A stretch of DNA of 64,000 nucleotides from Pseudomonas putida (GCF_003228315.1 NZ_CP029693.1:6358501-6422500), one strand, 5' to 3'; shown: positions 1 through 8,868, counted from the stretch's first letter. Notes: generated by a model from the sequence alone, not told the origin. Numbers and translations are program-made.

Positions 1-1394
1 ACATCTTCCTGGAAAGCGCGTTTTTCGACCAGATTGCCGTCGCTGGCAAGGCCCGATCCTATGGCCTGCACACTGATGCTTCGCACCGTTACGAGCGCGG
101 TGTGGATTGGCAACTGGCCCGCGAAGCCATGGAGCGTGCCACTGGCCTGCTGCTGGAAATCACCGGTGGCGAAGCTGGCCCGATCATTGAAACTGTCAGC
201 GAACAGCATTTGCCGTCGATTGCACCCGTGACGCTCCGTGCCCAGCGCATTACCCAGATGTTGGGGATGGAAATGGGCTCGACCGAAGTCGAGAGCCTGC
301 TGGGCGGCCTGGGTCTGGTCGTTACGACTGAAGGGGCAGAGCAGTGGCGCGTCGAAGTGCCAAGCCATCGTTTCGATATCAGCCTGGAAGTCGACCTGAT
401 CGAAGAACTGGCCCGTTTGTACGGTTATAACCGTCTGCCGGTCCGTTATCCGCAAGCGCGCCTGGCTCCGCAAGCCAAGGCCGAAGCACGTAGTGATCTG
501 CCAGAGCTTCGCCGCCTGCTGGTTGCTCGTGGTTATCAGGAAGCGATCACCTACAGCTTCATCGATCCGAAACAGTTCGAGCTGTTTAATCCGGGTGTCG
601 AACCGTTGCTGCTGGCTAACCCGATTTCCAACGACATGGCCGCCATGCGTTCGTCGTTGTGGCCAGGTCTGGTCAAGGCCCTTCAGCACAACCTGAACCG
701 TCAGCAGGATCGCGTTCGTCTGTTCGAAAGCGGCCTGCGCTTCGTCGGTCAGCTCGAAGGCTTGAAGCAGGAGCCGATGTTGGCGGGTGTGGTTTGCGGT
801 AGCCGCTTGCCTGAGGGCTGGGCGCAAGGTCGCGATGTCGTTGACTTCTTTGACGTCAAGGCAGATGTAGAAGCGGTGCTGGGCTTTGCCGGTGCACTGG
901 ATGCGTTCACGTTCGTTCCAGGAAAACACCCGGCGCTGCACCCGGGGCAAACCGCGCGCATCGAACGAGAAGGGCGTCTGGTAGGTTTCATCGGTGCTAT
1001 TCACCCTGAGCTCTCGAAAACCCTGGGCCTGGATCGTCCGGTATTCGTTTTCGAGCTGGTTCTGGCGGAAGTCGCATCCGGTAAAATGCCGAAATTCCAC
1101 GAGTTGTCGCGCTTTCCTGAAGTGCGTCGTGACCTGGCGCTGATTGCGCACCAGGACGTCGCAGCCTCGGCTGTATTGGACGTAATCCGTGAAAATGCAG
1201 GCGAATGGCTGACAGACCTCAGGCTATTTGACGTGTATCAGGGTAAAGGTATTGATCCTGATAGAAAAAGCCTCGCCGTCGGCTTGACCTGGCAGCATCC
1301 ATCGCGCACTCTTAATGACGATGAGGTGAATTCCACGACTCAAAATATCCTCACCTCGCTCGAACAAAGGTTGAACGCCACGTTAAGGAAGTGA
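1..1394 (+). CDS. pheT: Phenylalanine--tRNA ligase beta subunit (5' end outside window)
   Basis: Phenylalanyl-tRNA synthetase beta chain, the cytoplasmic enzyme subunit that works with PheS to charge tRNA-Phe. The window enters the gene in mid-frame, with whole codons from base 3, so the N-terminal part is missing. What remains runs through the B5 domain, the catalytic-like core and the C-terminal anticodon-binding (FDX-ACB) domain, whose typical 'FPEVRRDLAL' and 'LFDVYQG' stretches are visible near the end. The stop is followed after 3 bp by ihfA, the usual pheS-pheT-ihfA operon arrangement in gamma-proteobacteria. Identification is firm. Confidence 0.97.
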   Translation, partial: IFLESAFFDQIAVAGKARSYGLHTDASHRYERGVDWQLAREAMERATGLLLEITGGEAGPIIETVSEQHLPSIAPVTLRAQRITQMLGMEMGSTEVESLLGGLGLVVTTEGAEQWRVEVPSHRFDISLEVDLIEELARLYGYNRLPVRYPQARLAPQAKAEARSDLPELRRLLVARGYQEAITYSFIDPKQFELFNPGVEPLLLANPISNDMAAMRSSLWPGLVKALQHNLNRQQDRVRLFESGLRFVGQLEGLKQEPMLAGVVCGSRLPEGWAQGRDVVDFFDVKADVEAVLGFAGALDAFTFVPGKHPALHPGQTARIEREGRLVGFIGAIHPELSKTLGLDRPVFVFELVLAEVASGKMPKFHELSRFPEVRRDLALIAHQDVAASAVLDVIRENAGEWLTDLRLFDVYQGKGIDPDRKSLAVGLTWQHPSRTLNDDEVNSTTQNILTSLEQRLNATLRK

Positions 1395-1397
1395 CGT

Positions 1398-1700
1398 ATG
1401 GGGGCTTTGACGAAAGCTGAGATGGCGGAACGTCTGTATGAAGAGCTGGGCCTGAACAAGCGGGAAGCCAAGGAATTGGTCGAACTGTTTTTCGAGGAAA
1501 TCAGGCACGCTCTTGAAGACAACGAGCAGGTCAAATTGTCCGGTTTCGGCAATTTCGACCTGCGGGACAAACGCCAGCGGCCTGGCCGCAATCCGAAAAC
1601 CGGGGAAGAAATTCCAATCACGGCTCGCCGTGTGGTCACCTTTCGTCCAGGGCAGAAGTTGAAGGCCCGAGTTGAGGCTTATGCTGGAACCAAGTCATAA
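1398..1700 (+). CDS. ihfA: Integration host factor subunit alpha
   Basis: A 100-residue HU/IHF-family protein that forms a heterodimer with IhfB and bends DNA sharply. It serves recombination, replication and especially sigma-54 promoters, which is relevant to the sigma-54 sites found further right. The sequence shows the family helix pair and the beta-arm with 'RPGRNPKTGEEIPI', the proline-tipped DNA-intercalating loop. Length is normal for the family. It follows pheT by 3 bp and overlaps the next gene by 20 bp, so it is co-transcribed. Confidence 0.97.
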   Translation: MGALTKAEMAERLYEELGLNKREAKELVELFFEEIRHALEDNEQVKLSGFGNFDLRDKRQRPGRNPKTGEEIPITARRVVTFRPGQKLKARVEAYAGTKS

Positions 1701-2037
1701 CGACGAGCTTCCCGTCATCCCAGGCAAACGCTACTTCACCATTGGTGAAGTCAGCGAGCTGTGTGCGGTAAAACCACACGTGCTGCGCTATTGGGAGCAG
1801 GAGTTTCCTCAACTCAACCCCGTCAAACGCCGCGGAAACCGCCGGTATTATCAGCGCCAGGACGTGCTGATGATCCGGCAGATTCGCGCACTTCTATACG
1901 ATCAAGGATTCACCATCGGCGGCGCGCGTCTGCGTTTGTCCGGTGATGAAGCCAAAGATGACACCACGCAATACAAGCAAATGATTCGTCAGATGATCGC
2001 TGAGCTCGAAGATGTTCTGGTGGTTCTCAAGAAATAA
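1681..2037 (+). CDS. MerR-family transcriptional regulator downstream of ihfA
   Basis: A 118-residue protein with an N-terminal MerR winged helix ('YFTIGEVSELCAVKPHVLRY', then 'RRYYQRQDVLMI') and a short C-terminal helix likely to dimerise. This gene regularly follows ihfA in Pseudomonas; its target is not known to me. The ATG at 1681 lies inside the end of ihfA. An in-frame TTG 9 bp upstream is possible but gives no better ribosome-binding site. No effector-binding cysteines are seen, so metal sensing is not suggested. Confidence 0.88.
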   Translation: MLEPSHNDELPVIPGKRYFTIGEVSELCAVKPHVLRYWEQEFPQLNPVKRRGNRRYYQRQDVLMIRQIRALLYDQGFTIGGARLRLSGDEAKDDTTQYKQMIRQMIAELEDVLVVLKK

Positions 2038-2127
2038 AATAACTGCTTTTAAATACTTCCAGTTTTCAAAAGCTTGCGATATATTCTTGAGCGTTCTTCG
2101 AGATAAAGAACAGATTACACGCCTAGT

Positions 2128-2204
2128 CGGGGCGTAGCGCAGTCCGGTAGCGCACTAGCATGGGGTGCTAGGGGTCGAGTGTTCGAATCACTCCGTCCCG
2201 ACCA
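2128..2204 (+). tRNA. tRNA-Pro(GGG)
   Basis: A 77-nt cloverleaf can be drawn by eye: 7-bp acceptor stem CGGGGCG/CGTCCCG, D-arm, anticodon stem CTAGC/GCTAG around loop ATGGGGT (anticodon GGG), T-arm GAGTG-TTCGAAT-CACTC, and an encoded CCA end. Its 3' half is the attachment site used by the prophage that follows: positions 2158-2205 recur at 13097-13144. Confidence 0.96.
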
Positions 2205-2205
2205 T
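2158..2205. repeat. attL: tRNA-Pro 3' end direct repeat
   Basis: This 48-bp sequence, from the anticodon stem to just past the CCA end, matches 13097-13144 with one mismatch (CGTCCCG here, CGTACCG there). The left copy keeps the tRNA functional, as expected when an integrative element enters a tRNA gene and replaces its 3' end. The integrase gene lies 80 bp away and points toward the site. Confidence 0.93.
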
Positions 2206-2220
2206 ATTTTTCAATGACTT

Positions 2221-2249
2221 AGGCCAATGTTCACAGCATTGGCCTTTTT
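2221..2249 (+). terminator. Rho-independent terminator of tRNA-Pro
   Basis: A 9-bp stem AGGCCAATG / CATTGGCCT with a 7-nt loop is followed by TTTTTC. It lies 16 bp past the tRNA CCA end and fits as the tRNA terminator. A degenerate second copy of this segment lies at 13233-13287, beyond attR. Confidence 0.8.
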
Positions 2250-2283
2250 CATGTGCGTGACTTTTGCGTGACTCCTCGATTTT

Positions 2284-3462
2284 TCACGCCTGTTTCCTCT
2301 TCAAGATTGTCAGGACCGGTCCACGCGAATCGGTTGCTGATACCATGTTCGCAGTTTCAATCAGATGCCCGAGCTCAGCGCCCGAGTAGTGGCTGGTGAT
2401 GCTGCCGTTCTTGTGGCCCAGAAGTGCCTTGCGGTCTTCCTCGGTGACGCCTGCTGCGCGTAGCCGACGGCCAAATGTGTGTTTGAGGTCATGGATCCTT
2501 ATGGATGCATAACCTGGGTGAGCGGGGCGAAGGTTTTCCTCCTGCCAGCGTTTCGCCGCTCTCACCCGCGCTTTCTTCCAGGCCGAGTCGTTCATTCGAT
2601 GCATCGCGTTGCCGTTGAAAGGGAAAACCCAGCCCTTGCTCAGGCCTCGCTGTTTGTCGATGATCGATTTCGCCACGCTATTGAGTACGACCAGTCGCTC
2701 ATCGCCGTTTTTCACACCTGACCGTTCGTTACGGCCTCCAAGGTCGGACGGGATCAGGAACACACTGGTGCCGAGTTCCGGCACCGAAATCTCCCAGTCC
2801 CACCTCAACTTGCAGACCTCTCGCTCGCGGCAACCCGTGTTCACCTTGAACAGGGCCATCGTTTGCAGATGCGCCGGCAACTCCCCGAAAAGGATCGATT
2901 GCTCTTCCCATGTCATGGGGTAGGGCTCACGTACCTTTTTCTTCAGGTCCAGCTTCGCCAGCATTGGCACCGAATCAAGCCAAGGCCTTCGCTCCTCATC
3001 CCGCCACTTCTTTGCACAAAGCGACAGAACCCGTATCACTCGCTCAATCGAGATGTTGATCGTGCGTGGCGCTACCGGCTTCAGTTGTTTTCCTTCTGGA
3101 GTCAGCATTCCCTTTAAACGATCCCGTACGAACGGTTCAAGCGCCTGGTCATCGATATGCGTCAATGGCAGGTCCTTGAGGTAAGGGTGAAGCTGCTTCA
3201 GGTGGTGCGCCGTCAAGTTGATCGAGGGCTGATCCTTGCTCTCGAGCAGAAACCTTGTCGCCGCTTCCTCCCAAGTTCGGGTCCGGCGTACGCCGTAAAC
3301 CTTCTGCTGTCGAAGTTGCTCTAACCAGTGAATCAGGTACTGCTCGGCTTCTTGCCGGTCACCAGTTCCAGTGCTTTCTCGAAGGCGCTTGCCTCGGAAA
3401 ACTTTGTCGATTTGCCAGACTCCGCCCTTTTGGTAGAGACCGGTGATCGCTTTTCTCGCCAT
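2284..3462 (-). CDS. Tyrosine recombinase, prophage integrase
   Basis: A 392-residue site-specific recombinase of the phage integrase family. An N-terminal arm-binding region and a SAM-like core-binding domain are followed by a catalytic domain with the first Arg in 'NTGCREREVC', the 'HDLKHTFG' box, and 'LLGHKNGSITSHYS' with the nucleophilic Tyr. These are all the expected catalytic positions, and the frame is uninterrupted. The start is an ATG with a perfect AAGGAGG 6 bp upstream. It lies beside attL and reads toward the tRNA, as is usual. The excisionase-like gene upstream overlaps its 5' end by 130 bp in another frame. Confidence 0.95.
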   Translation of the reverse strand: MARKAITGLYQKGGVWQIDKVFRGKRLRESTGTGDRQEAEQYLIHWLEQLRQQKVYGVRRTRTWEEAATRFLLESKDQPSINLTAHHLKQLHPYLKDLPLTHIDDQALEPFVRDRLKGMLTPEGKQLKPVAPRTINISIERVIRVLSLCAKKWRDEERRPWLDSVPMLAKLDLKKKVREPYPMTWEEQSILFGELPAHLQTMALFKVNTGCREREVCKLRWDWEISVPELGTSVFLIPSDLGGRNERSGVKNGDERLVVLNSVAKSIIDKQRGLSKGWVFPFNGNAMHRMNDSAWKKARVRAAKRWQEENLRPAHPGYASIRIHDLKHTFGRRLRAAGVTEEDRKALLGHKNGSITSHYSGAELGHLIETANMVSATDSRGPVLTILKRKQA

Positions 3463-3746
3463 GGTTTGCCTCCTTTGGCATCACCCTGGCGCTCGCTGCG
3501 AGGGTGATTGTTGTCCTGATTGGCTGTCTTTTCAATCGACTTGCTCTCGATGTAGGCATCAGCCCACTCGTCTAGCTCGATACGATCAAACGCCACGTCC
3601 TGCTTTCCGATGGGGAGTTCGCGCACGTTCGGCCTGACCGTTTTGTTGAATTCGTCGCGGCAAATGCCGAAATAGCCGGGCGCATCCATGAATCGGATGA
3701 AGTGGGGAGGGATGCAGCTGGCTTTGGCTGCTGTAGCGTTTGCCAT
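3333..3746 (-). CDS. Excisionase-like / AlpA-like small phage DNA-binding protein
   Basis: A 137-residue protein just upstream of and overlapping the integrase. The first 70 residues ('PGYFGICRDEFNKTVRP', 'IPIGKQDVAFDR'-like, 'LDEWADAYIES') look like the small winged-helix proteins that accompany integrases in Pseudomonas prophages: a helix-turn-helix followed by a beta hairpin and an 'LDEWAD' helix. The tail is basic and probably disordered. The chosen ATG has GGAG 9 bp upstream; the frame continues further upstream but without a credible start. A role in controlling excision is inferred from position and fold; no biochemical signature is decisive. Confidence 0.65.
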   Translation of the reverse strand: MANATAAKASCIPPHFIRFMDAPGYFGICRDEFNKTVRPNVRELPIGKQDVAFDRIELDEWADAYIESKSIEKTANQDNNHPRSERQGDAKGGKPWREKRSPVSTKRAESGKSTKFSEASAFEKALELVTGKKPSST

Positions 3747-3781
3747 GGGTATGCTCCGTGCCGCCCGTGGCGGCAGAGTGT

Positions 3782-3937
3782 TCAGTGAATGGTCACGCTG
3801 TCCTGCCCTGGGGCGATCGCGCGAGCCTGTTGTTCTGTACGTCGGCAGATGTGTTGGATCTTTCCGCCGCAGTCGGCGATGACCCACCAGAAGCCGCCGA
3901 AGCGGTGCGGGCCCTTGATGATCTTCGTGATGGTCAT
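3782..3937 (-). CDS. Small phage protein, 51 aa
   Basis: A short gene upstream of the excisionase-like gene on the same strand. It encodes a 51-residue protein starting MTITKIIKGPHRFGGFWWV, with two cysteines and an aromatic centre. The ATG is preceded by AAGGAAG at good spacing, which is the main reason to accept it. No family recognised. It probably belongs to the early left-arm cluster of the prophage. Confidence 0.55.
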   Translation of the reverse strand: MTITKIIKGPHRFGGFWWVIADCGGKIQHICRRTEQQARAIAPGQDSVTIH

Positions 3938-3970
3938 GGCGCACTTCCTTGCCCTGGTGGCAGAAGGTGG

Positions 3971-4180
3971 TTATTGGGCGGGCCAACCAAGCGGAAGTCC
4001 GTTCTCACGAAGCAGGTGTGACGGTGGGTCTTCCTGCATGCACATCGGGGCGCAGGTCTGGGTGCCACACGCGTGACAGCTAGTTGGCCCACCCCAGAAC
4101 GTCGGATGGATACGCGGGAAGCCGCTACTGCATTGGTTACGGCGCTCGTCGTATTGCGAGCAGGGAGTTCTTTCGGGCAT
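3971..4180 (-). CDS. Cysteine-rich small phage protein, 69 aa
   Basis: A 69-residue protein with seven cysteines, including a 'CHACGTQTC' segment that could hold a zinc ion, and an 'FWGGPTSCHACG' core. The ATG at 4180 has GAGGAA 6 bp upstream; the frame extends further upstream without a better signal. The function is unknown. It is co-directional with the small gene at 3782-3937 and the integrase group. Confidence 0.5.
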   Translation of the reverse strand: MPERTPCSQYDERRNQCSSGFPRIHPTFWGGPTSCHACGTQTCAPMCMQEDPPSHLLRENGLPLGWPAQ

Positions 4181-4253
4181 AGGGATTCCTCGCCCGCCGT
4201 ACACCGGCAGGCTTCTGCTTTAATGGAGTAGATATTTCGTGGGAGGGGCGGTG

Positions 4254-4430
4254 ATGCATAACGCTTTTCGAAACAAGCTATTCATCACCGGGGTTCCGAT
4301 GGTGATTGTTGGACTCGGCGTTTGTCTGAACCAACTATTTTGGGGTCGAAGTGTCGGTTACTTGGCTTTTGCCGTTTTAGTCTCAGGGTGCACTTTGTTG
4401 CTGATTGGATGGGTGCAGAGGAACAAGTGA
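4254..4430 (+). CDS. Small two-helix membrane protein
   Basis: A 58-residue hydrophobic protein with two predicted transmembrane segments ('LFITGVPMVIVGLGVCL' and 'LAFAVLVSGCTLLLIGWV') and a short charged end. The ATG at 4254 follows GGGAGGGG at suitable spacing. No family recognised. It lies alone between genes of the opposite strand, so it could be a lysogenic-conversion or small holin-like protein. That is only a guess from size and hydrophobicity. Confidence 0.5.
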   Translation: MHNAFRNKLFITGVPMVIVGLGVCLNQLFWGRSVGYLAFAVLVSGCTLLLIGWVQRNK

Positions 4431-4511
4431 AATTCTCGGCTTTACCGCGGCCCCTTGTAGCAGTAAACATAGGCGAACCAGGCGAGGGCGATCATGGGGT
4501 CACCTTGATGT

Positions 4512-4679
4512 CTACACGTCATGAATCCACTCGATGTTGAGCAGGTCATCGTCATCGATCTGCGACTCACGTAAATCGTTGCTGGTCACCCACTCCGCAA
4601 CCTCGTCGTCATCCATGCCCTCAATCACCTTTCGAAAATTTACGACCGACTTTCCGGTGAGTACGACTGTTCTTTTCAT
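4512..4679 (-). CDS. Acidic small protein, 55 aa
   Basis: A 55-residue acidic protein beginning MKRTVVLTGKSVVNFRKVIE, with an Asp-rich middle ('GMDDDEVAEW') and 'IDDDDLLNIEW' near its end. Small acidic proteins like this are common in Pseudomonas prophages; no function is known to me. Support is an uninterrupted frame from ATG to TAG, natural amino-acid use and a position among other small phage genes. The ribosome-binding site is weak (AGG). Confidence 0.5.
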   Translation of the reverse strand: MKRTVVLTGKSVVNFRKVIEGMDDDEVAEWVTSNDLRESQIDDDDLLNIEWIHDV

Positions 4680-4823
4680 TGGGCAATACCTGTTCTTTGC
4701 CGCTATAGCGGCTGACTTTGAAGGGGGAGGGTGGTGTTTTTTTTCAGAGCGCTGCGAAGCTGCTGGGCAGCTATAGTTTGTCGGATCTGCTATTGCCGAT
4801 CGGTCAACTAAAAGGGGGTTGTC

Positions 4824-5225
4824 GTGATCCGTGCTTTCCTTAAGGTCTCGATTTTCAGTGCAGCGTGCCTAGGCATTTCTGCTTGTTCTACTGTTGAGGG
4901 GCTTCAGCCCTCTGATAGTAGTGTGATTGTCGAAGTACGAAATACATCTTACAACGAGGTGTGGAAGTCCTCGGTAAATGCTATGAGTTCAGGCTTGGCG
5001 ATCGTTGAAATAAACAAGAGCGCAGGAGTTATTAAATCCGAAGCGCCTGCAGGAATGGCCACTTGGGGGGAGGTCATCGGTTTGTTTGTGACTCCTGTCT
5101 CGCCATCCGCAGAAAGTTACTCAATTCGAATCGTCAGCAAGAAACGTGCGACGTATCAAATTACTGGTCAGGATTGGGCGCCGTCTATCGCAGCTCGCAT
5201 CCGGGCGGATTTAGACGCGGAATAA
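4824..5225 (+). CDS. Putative exported lipoprotein, 133 aa
   Basis: The N-terminus is a lipoprotein signal: a short basic start, a hydrophobic run and the lipobox 'LGISAC', so the mature protein would begin at a cysteine lipidated in the periplasm. The rest (about 112 residues) looks like a small alpha/beta domain ('VWKSSVNAMSSGLAIVEI', 'GVIKSEAPAG'), reminiscent of host outer-membrane lipoproteins of unknown function. The GTG start follows AAAGGGGGTT. It may be a moron gene carried by the prophage. Function unknown. Confidence 0.7.
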   Translation: MIRAFLKVSIFSAACLGISACSTVEGLQPSDSSVIVEVRNTSYNEVWKSSVNAMSSGLAIVEINKSAGVIKSEAPAGMATWGEVIGLFVTPVSPSAESYSIRIVSKKRATYQITGQDWAPSIAARIRADLDAE

Positions 5226-5250
5226 TCGATCACCGTGCAATCTCTATCGA

Positions 5251-5511
5251 TCAGAGATCATGGGACTCATGCCGCTGCTCGGCCAGGCGTGATTGCTCGA
5301 GGGTGTTCAACTGCTCGTCGCGCTCGTTTAGCAACTGTTGCAAGGCGTCACGCTCGGCGACAACCCGGTCGAAGGTTTCGCCCAACACGTACTGCACTGG
5401 CCGGTGGCCGCATGAGCAGTCTGGCCACGGGTTGTCTTCTGCCCAGGTCCTGCCGTCACCGGTGCCAGCCTCGCAGGCCGGGCCGAGATAAATGATTTTT
5501 GGCTCGCTCAC
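5251..5511 (-). CDS. Phage hypothetical protein with C-terminal coiled coil
   Basis: An 86-residue protein. Its N-terminal half ('IIYLGPACEA', 'WAEDNPWPDCSC') has three cysteines and looks like a small phage protein that may bind metal. The C-terminal half ('VVAERDALQQLLNERDEQL') is a clear heptad coiled coil. The GTG start has AAGGGG 6-8 bp upstream and is preferred over an upstream TTG. It belongs to the early region on the minus strand, before the broken gene at 5523-6172. Function unknown. Confidence 0.6.
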   Translation of the reverse strand: MSEPKIIYLGPACEAGTGDGRTWAEDNPWPDCSCGHRPVQYVLGETFDRVVAERDALQQLLNERDEQLNTLEQSRLAEQRHESHDL

Positions 5512-5522
5512 TTTGAACCCCT

Positions 5523-6172
5523 TCAATTGTCCGTACCCGTGTAGGTGCGCGAAGGGACCTTGACGCCGTTGAGCGGAAATCCCCAGTCACCGCGCCACTT
5601 ACTGGTGATGAAGAGGGTGATGACGCCGCCGGGGGATACCTGGTTGATGCGGTGGTATTCGCCGTGCAGAAGCTGTGCGGTGTCGCCCTGGTCGCGTCTG
5701 ATCCACTCGCAGGCGTCCCGCATGATCCAGTCGACTCATTTGGGACACGGCTTCGAAACCATGCCGTCCATGACTGCCTTTTTCCATTCATCGCCCGCTG
5801 GCCGCTGCTCTGTGTACCAGCCGCGCATAATGATCGTCCGAGCGTTCCATGGATGATCATGCAGATCTCGGTCTTCGTCGGGTCGCATGATCTGGTGGAT
5901 GCGGAACGACCACGGAACCCCCAAAGTGCCGGCTTGTGTGTGGTGCGGGAGTAGGGGTTGAACAGCCACCAGTGGCCCATGTACATCTCGGAGCCGTCGG
6001 CGGACATGATGTGCTGGTACGGGGAGAGCTGGGCGCGGGCGATTAGCCATTCGGCGATTGCCGGGCGCGCGAGCAGCTTGGCGACCAGGCGCCAGAAGAA
6101 ATCGAGCGTGAGTTCGTCGTATTCCGGGTCATGCCCGGGCGGTGGAAATGGCGGAATGAGGAAGCGGGCCAT
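5523..6172 (-). pseudogene. Broken phage cupin-like protein gene (one frameshift, one stop)
   Basis: Three fragments in two frames join into one protein. A first part runs 'MARFLIPPFPPPGHDPEYDE' to 'NPYSRTTHKPALWG'. The frame then slips at a GGGGG run near 5918 and continues as 'SFRIHQIMRPDEDRDLHDHP', with the His/Asp pattern of a cupin-type metal site, and 'IIMRGWYTEQRP'. It is interrupted by an in-frame TGA at 5736 and continues to 'GDWGFPLNGVKVPSR'. Small proteins with this HDHPW pattern are common in Pseudomonas phages; their role is unknown to me. Two independent lesions make a pseudogene more likely than a sequencing slip. Confidence 0.7.
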
Positions 6173-6192
6173 GTACGGTCCGCTGGAGAGGG

Positions 6193-6306
6193 TTACATGG
6201 AATGGAAATACTGGATCAGCGGGTGCAACCAACTGCTCACCACGTTGTAGATACCAATCGCAGTAAAAACGACTACGGTGAGGATGACGAAAAACGTTCT
6301 TGGCAT
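6193..6306 (-). CDS. Single-pass small membrane protein, 37 aa
   Basis: A very short gene encoding MPRTFFVILTVVVFTAIGIY followed by a 17-residue amphipathic end: one transmembrane helix. Support is a TAGGAA ribosome-binding site 8 bp before the ATG and its place between two phage genes of the same direction. The open frame extends upstream of this ATG, but without a start signal. Function unknown. Confidence 0.45.
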   Translation of the reverse strand: MPRTFFVILTVVVFTAIGIYNVVSSWLHPLIQYFHSM

Positions 6307-6415
6307 TACGGGCGTTCCTATTAGGTTAGATTTTGAGAAGACTCTCTCCCCTAATAGTGGGTAGGCAGTGACCCAAATTCGTCCGGTCACCAGCAATTTT
6401 CAGAAAAAAACTAGA

Positions 6416-8403
6416 TCAGGCTGCAACAGCTTCCTGCATTGCTGCGCGCCACGGATCGTTGGCCCTCGCCAGTGCTGCCATCGGTGGTGGGCTCACGCTG
6501 TTGCCACACATGTGGACCTGTTGGGTCTTGTTGAACGGCTTGCCGTCCGCCCCATGGCTGATGATGTAATCGTCGGGAAAGCCCTGGGCTTTGTTCAGTT
6601 CGGACGGCTGCAACATCCGCAGGCAGATATCGACGATCACGTAAGGCGTGCCCTTGATCGTGACGGTGACCAGGCCCAGGCGATCTTTGGTGGTGATGGT
6701 CGGTGCCGGCTCATCGGCGCCACTCACGTTCTCCGTGCCGTAGTAGCTGATAAAGAAGGCCGCGACACGCAGGGCACCTTCTTCATGCTCGGGAGAAAGC
6801 GTGTACTGGACCAATGCGTGATGTTCGGCTCCAGCGGTCATCGTCGGTACCGGCTCATCTATGTCCCGTCCAACGCAGTTTTTCCGAAGCGTGGCGAGAC
6901 TCGCTGTCACCAGCTGCTGCTGGCTGCTGGCTGCCGGTGTTGGTCACGGTGGTCATTGGGTCCTCAACGCTCTTGGCTGCCGTGGTGTTGAAGCCGCCAT
7001 TCATCTGAGCCATGAACACAGTAGATATACCCATCGCGTGGGCGGCGCCGGCCGGACGTTGGTAGTTGCCTCCACTGGTGATGGTCGGCAGCAGTTCGTC
7101 GAGCGCCTTTCCCTCATCGGAAAACCGGAACTTCACCAAGTGCGCGGCAGCTACGCCGTACTTCCCGCCCGAAGCCGTTATGGTGCCGAGTGGTTCGTGT
7201 TGGTCGGCGGTGCGTGGGGCAGATCCCGGTTTGTCACCGTTGCCTAACTGCACCAGCGTGGTCGCAGAGAGTGTCAGTTCTCCGCGATTAGCGCAGGGTA
7301 TTGTCGGCATTGGCTCGCGTGGGTCGTTGATCCGGTCGCTACCCTAGTGGGTGGCCGGTGCAATGATTGGGCTGGTCATGGCGAACGATCCGCCGCGCGG
7401 CTAAGACGTCACAGTGCGCAGCGGCTCGTTGGCCGATTGCACGCTTTCCCCTGACCAGTTGGCGATCGGTACAATGAATGGATCAGCCGCATCAATGACG
7501 AACTTCTTCATGCCTTTGGCGATCCGGCTCAGGGTGGCCTTCGCGAGTGGCTTGGCACGCCCGAAAATGCTTTTGGTGGGAACGGTCCAGTCAATGCACT
7601 CGGCGGCGGTGCGCCACTTTTTCTGGCCTTTCTTGGGTTCTTCGCATGGGTTGGCCTTGGCCACACGATCGACTGGCCGTCACAGCGAGCAATCATGAAC
7701 AGGCGTTCACGGCTGGTCGGCGCGGCAAAGTCACAGGCTTTGATCACCTGCCATTCGACGTCGTAGCCCAGCCCCTTCAGCAGTTGAACGAACCGGCGCC
7801 AGGTCGTGCCGCGACGCTTCGGATCGGGAACCAGGAACTGATTCGAGACTGGTACTTGCTCGCCGGGTTCTGCCACCCGGTTGATCTTGCTCTTCGGCTT
7901 GGTTGGGTGCGGCACCAGGTCCAGGGTCACGACCCTGCTGGTAGCCTTGTCGCGCTTGGCGATCAGCGGCCCCCACTGAAGGATCTGTTTCACGTTTTCC
8001 AGGCTAATTACGCGGGGTTTCTTCTTACCTGCCCACTTCAGGCCGATCCACGACAGGTTACGAATCTCGCGCTTGCGCGGCTGCCCGCCGACGGCCTGGC
8101 TGTGGTGCGTGCAGTCTGGCGACATGTGAAACTAGCCCACGGCGCTGCCGCCGCACTCGGTGTCCGGATCACCGTCGAACACGTCGGTGGTGTAGTGCAC
8201 GGCGCCCGGGTGATTCTCAGTGTGCATGCTGATCGCCTGAGGGCTATGGTTCTTCGCGACATTCACCGCGCGACCCAAGCCCCGGTACCGGCGCCGCCAC
8301 CACCATAGAAGAAGTCGACAACGATCTCATCGTCCTGAGTGCTGAGGCCGAGTCCGTATTGAGTTTTGAAATCGAAGGGGTGTTTCTTCTGTTGTGCGGA
8401 CAT
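6416..8403 (-). pseudogene. Decayed phage DNA (cytosine-5) methyltransferase
   Basis: About 660 codons of a Dcm-type C5 methyltransferase are recognisable in four or more pieces. The start 'KHPFDFKTQYGLGLS' leads to motif I 'VVDFFYGGGGAGTG'. Then come a slip at a GGGG run, a TAG where Trp of 'VGWFHMSPDC' is expected, the catalytic Cys region 'MSPDCTHHSQAVGG', motif VI 'VISLENVKQI', and motif VIII-like 'APTSRERLFMIARCDG'. A further frameshift near 7640, stops near 7401 and 7340, another frameshift near 6880, and the C-terminal 'CGNSVSPPP' with 'LQPSELNKAQGFPDDYI' follow. Such enzymes protect phage DNA from restriction. Here it cannot be active. Confidence 0.88.
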
Positions 8404-8490
8404 AGGGGATCCTCGCCGGCTGGCGTGTAAAAAGTAGTTGGTGGAAATAAGGGCTAGTCTTAGTTACTGGGTATCGATGAGGCAGGCGAA

Positions 8491-8781
8491 ATGGACACCT
8501 ATATCGTTTCGACCGCTCGGAAGGATCACGACGGAAAATATGTTGAGTTCGAATGGGCAAAGCTGGATGGCCACATGCATGCCATTGGCCATAGGCAGGT
8601 GGTCAGCTTTGATCAGGTCTGCGAGGCCCTGGCTAAAGGTGATGAGGTTTTTGCTGACGACCATCTCAGTGAAAATCGGTCAAGGTTTTTTCTCGGGGCC
8701 AATGCCTCTGGAGGACGAGTAATTGAACTGGAAGCTTGCGTGTCCGAACTCGAGCAAATTGGTGATCTACCAAGGTTCTAA
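8491..8781 (+). CDS. Prophage hypothetical protein, 96 aa
   Basis: An intact 96-residue soluble protein ('MDTYIVSTARKDHDGKYVEF', 'VVSFDQVCEALAKGDEVFAD', 'GGRVIELEACVSELEQIGDL'). The end looks helical. It resembles small phage proteins of about this size seen in Pseudomonas, but I do not recognise a family. The ATG is preceded by GAGGCAGGCGAA. It forms a plus-strand pair with the next gene, and both lie upstream of the tail-fibre remnant. Confidence 0.55.
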   Translation: MDTYIVSTARKDHDGKYVEFEWAKLDGHMHAIGHRQVVSFDQVCEALAKGDEVFADDHLSENRSRFFLGANASGGRVIELEACVSELEQIGDLPRF

Positions 8782-8868
8782 CTTCTAGTCTCCTATCGCC
8801 GGCTGGCGTGATTCCTTGGAATGGGGTAATTGTGTCGGCCCGGCGTGGTGCCAGATGGAGAAAGGGTT

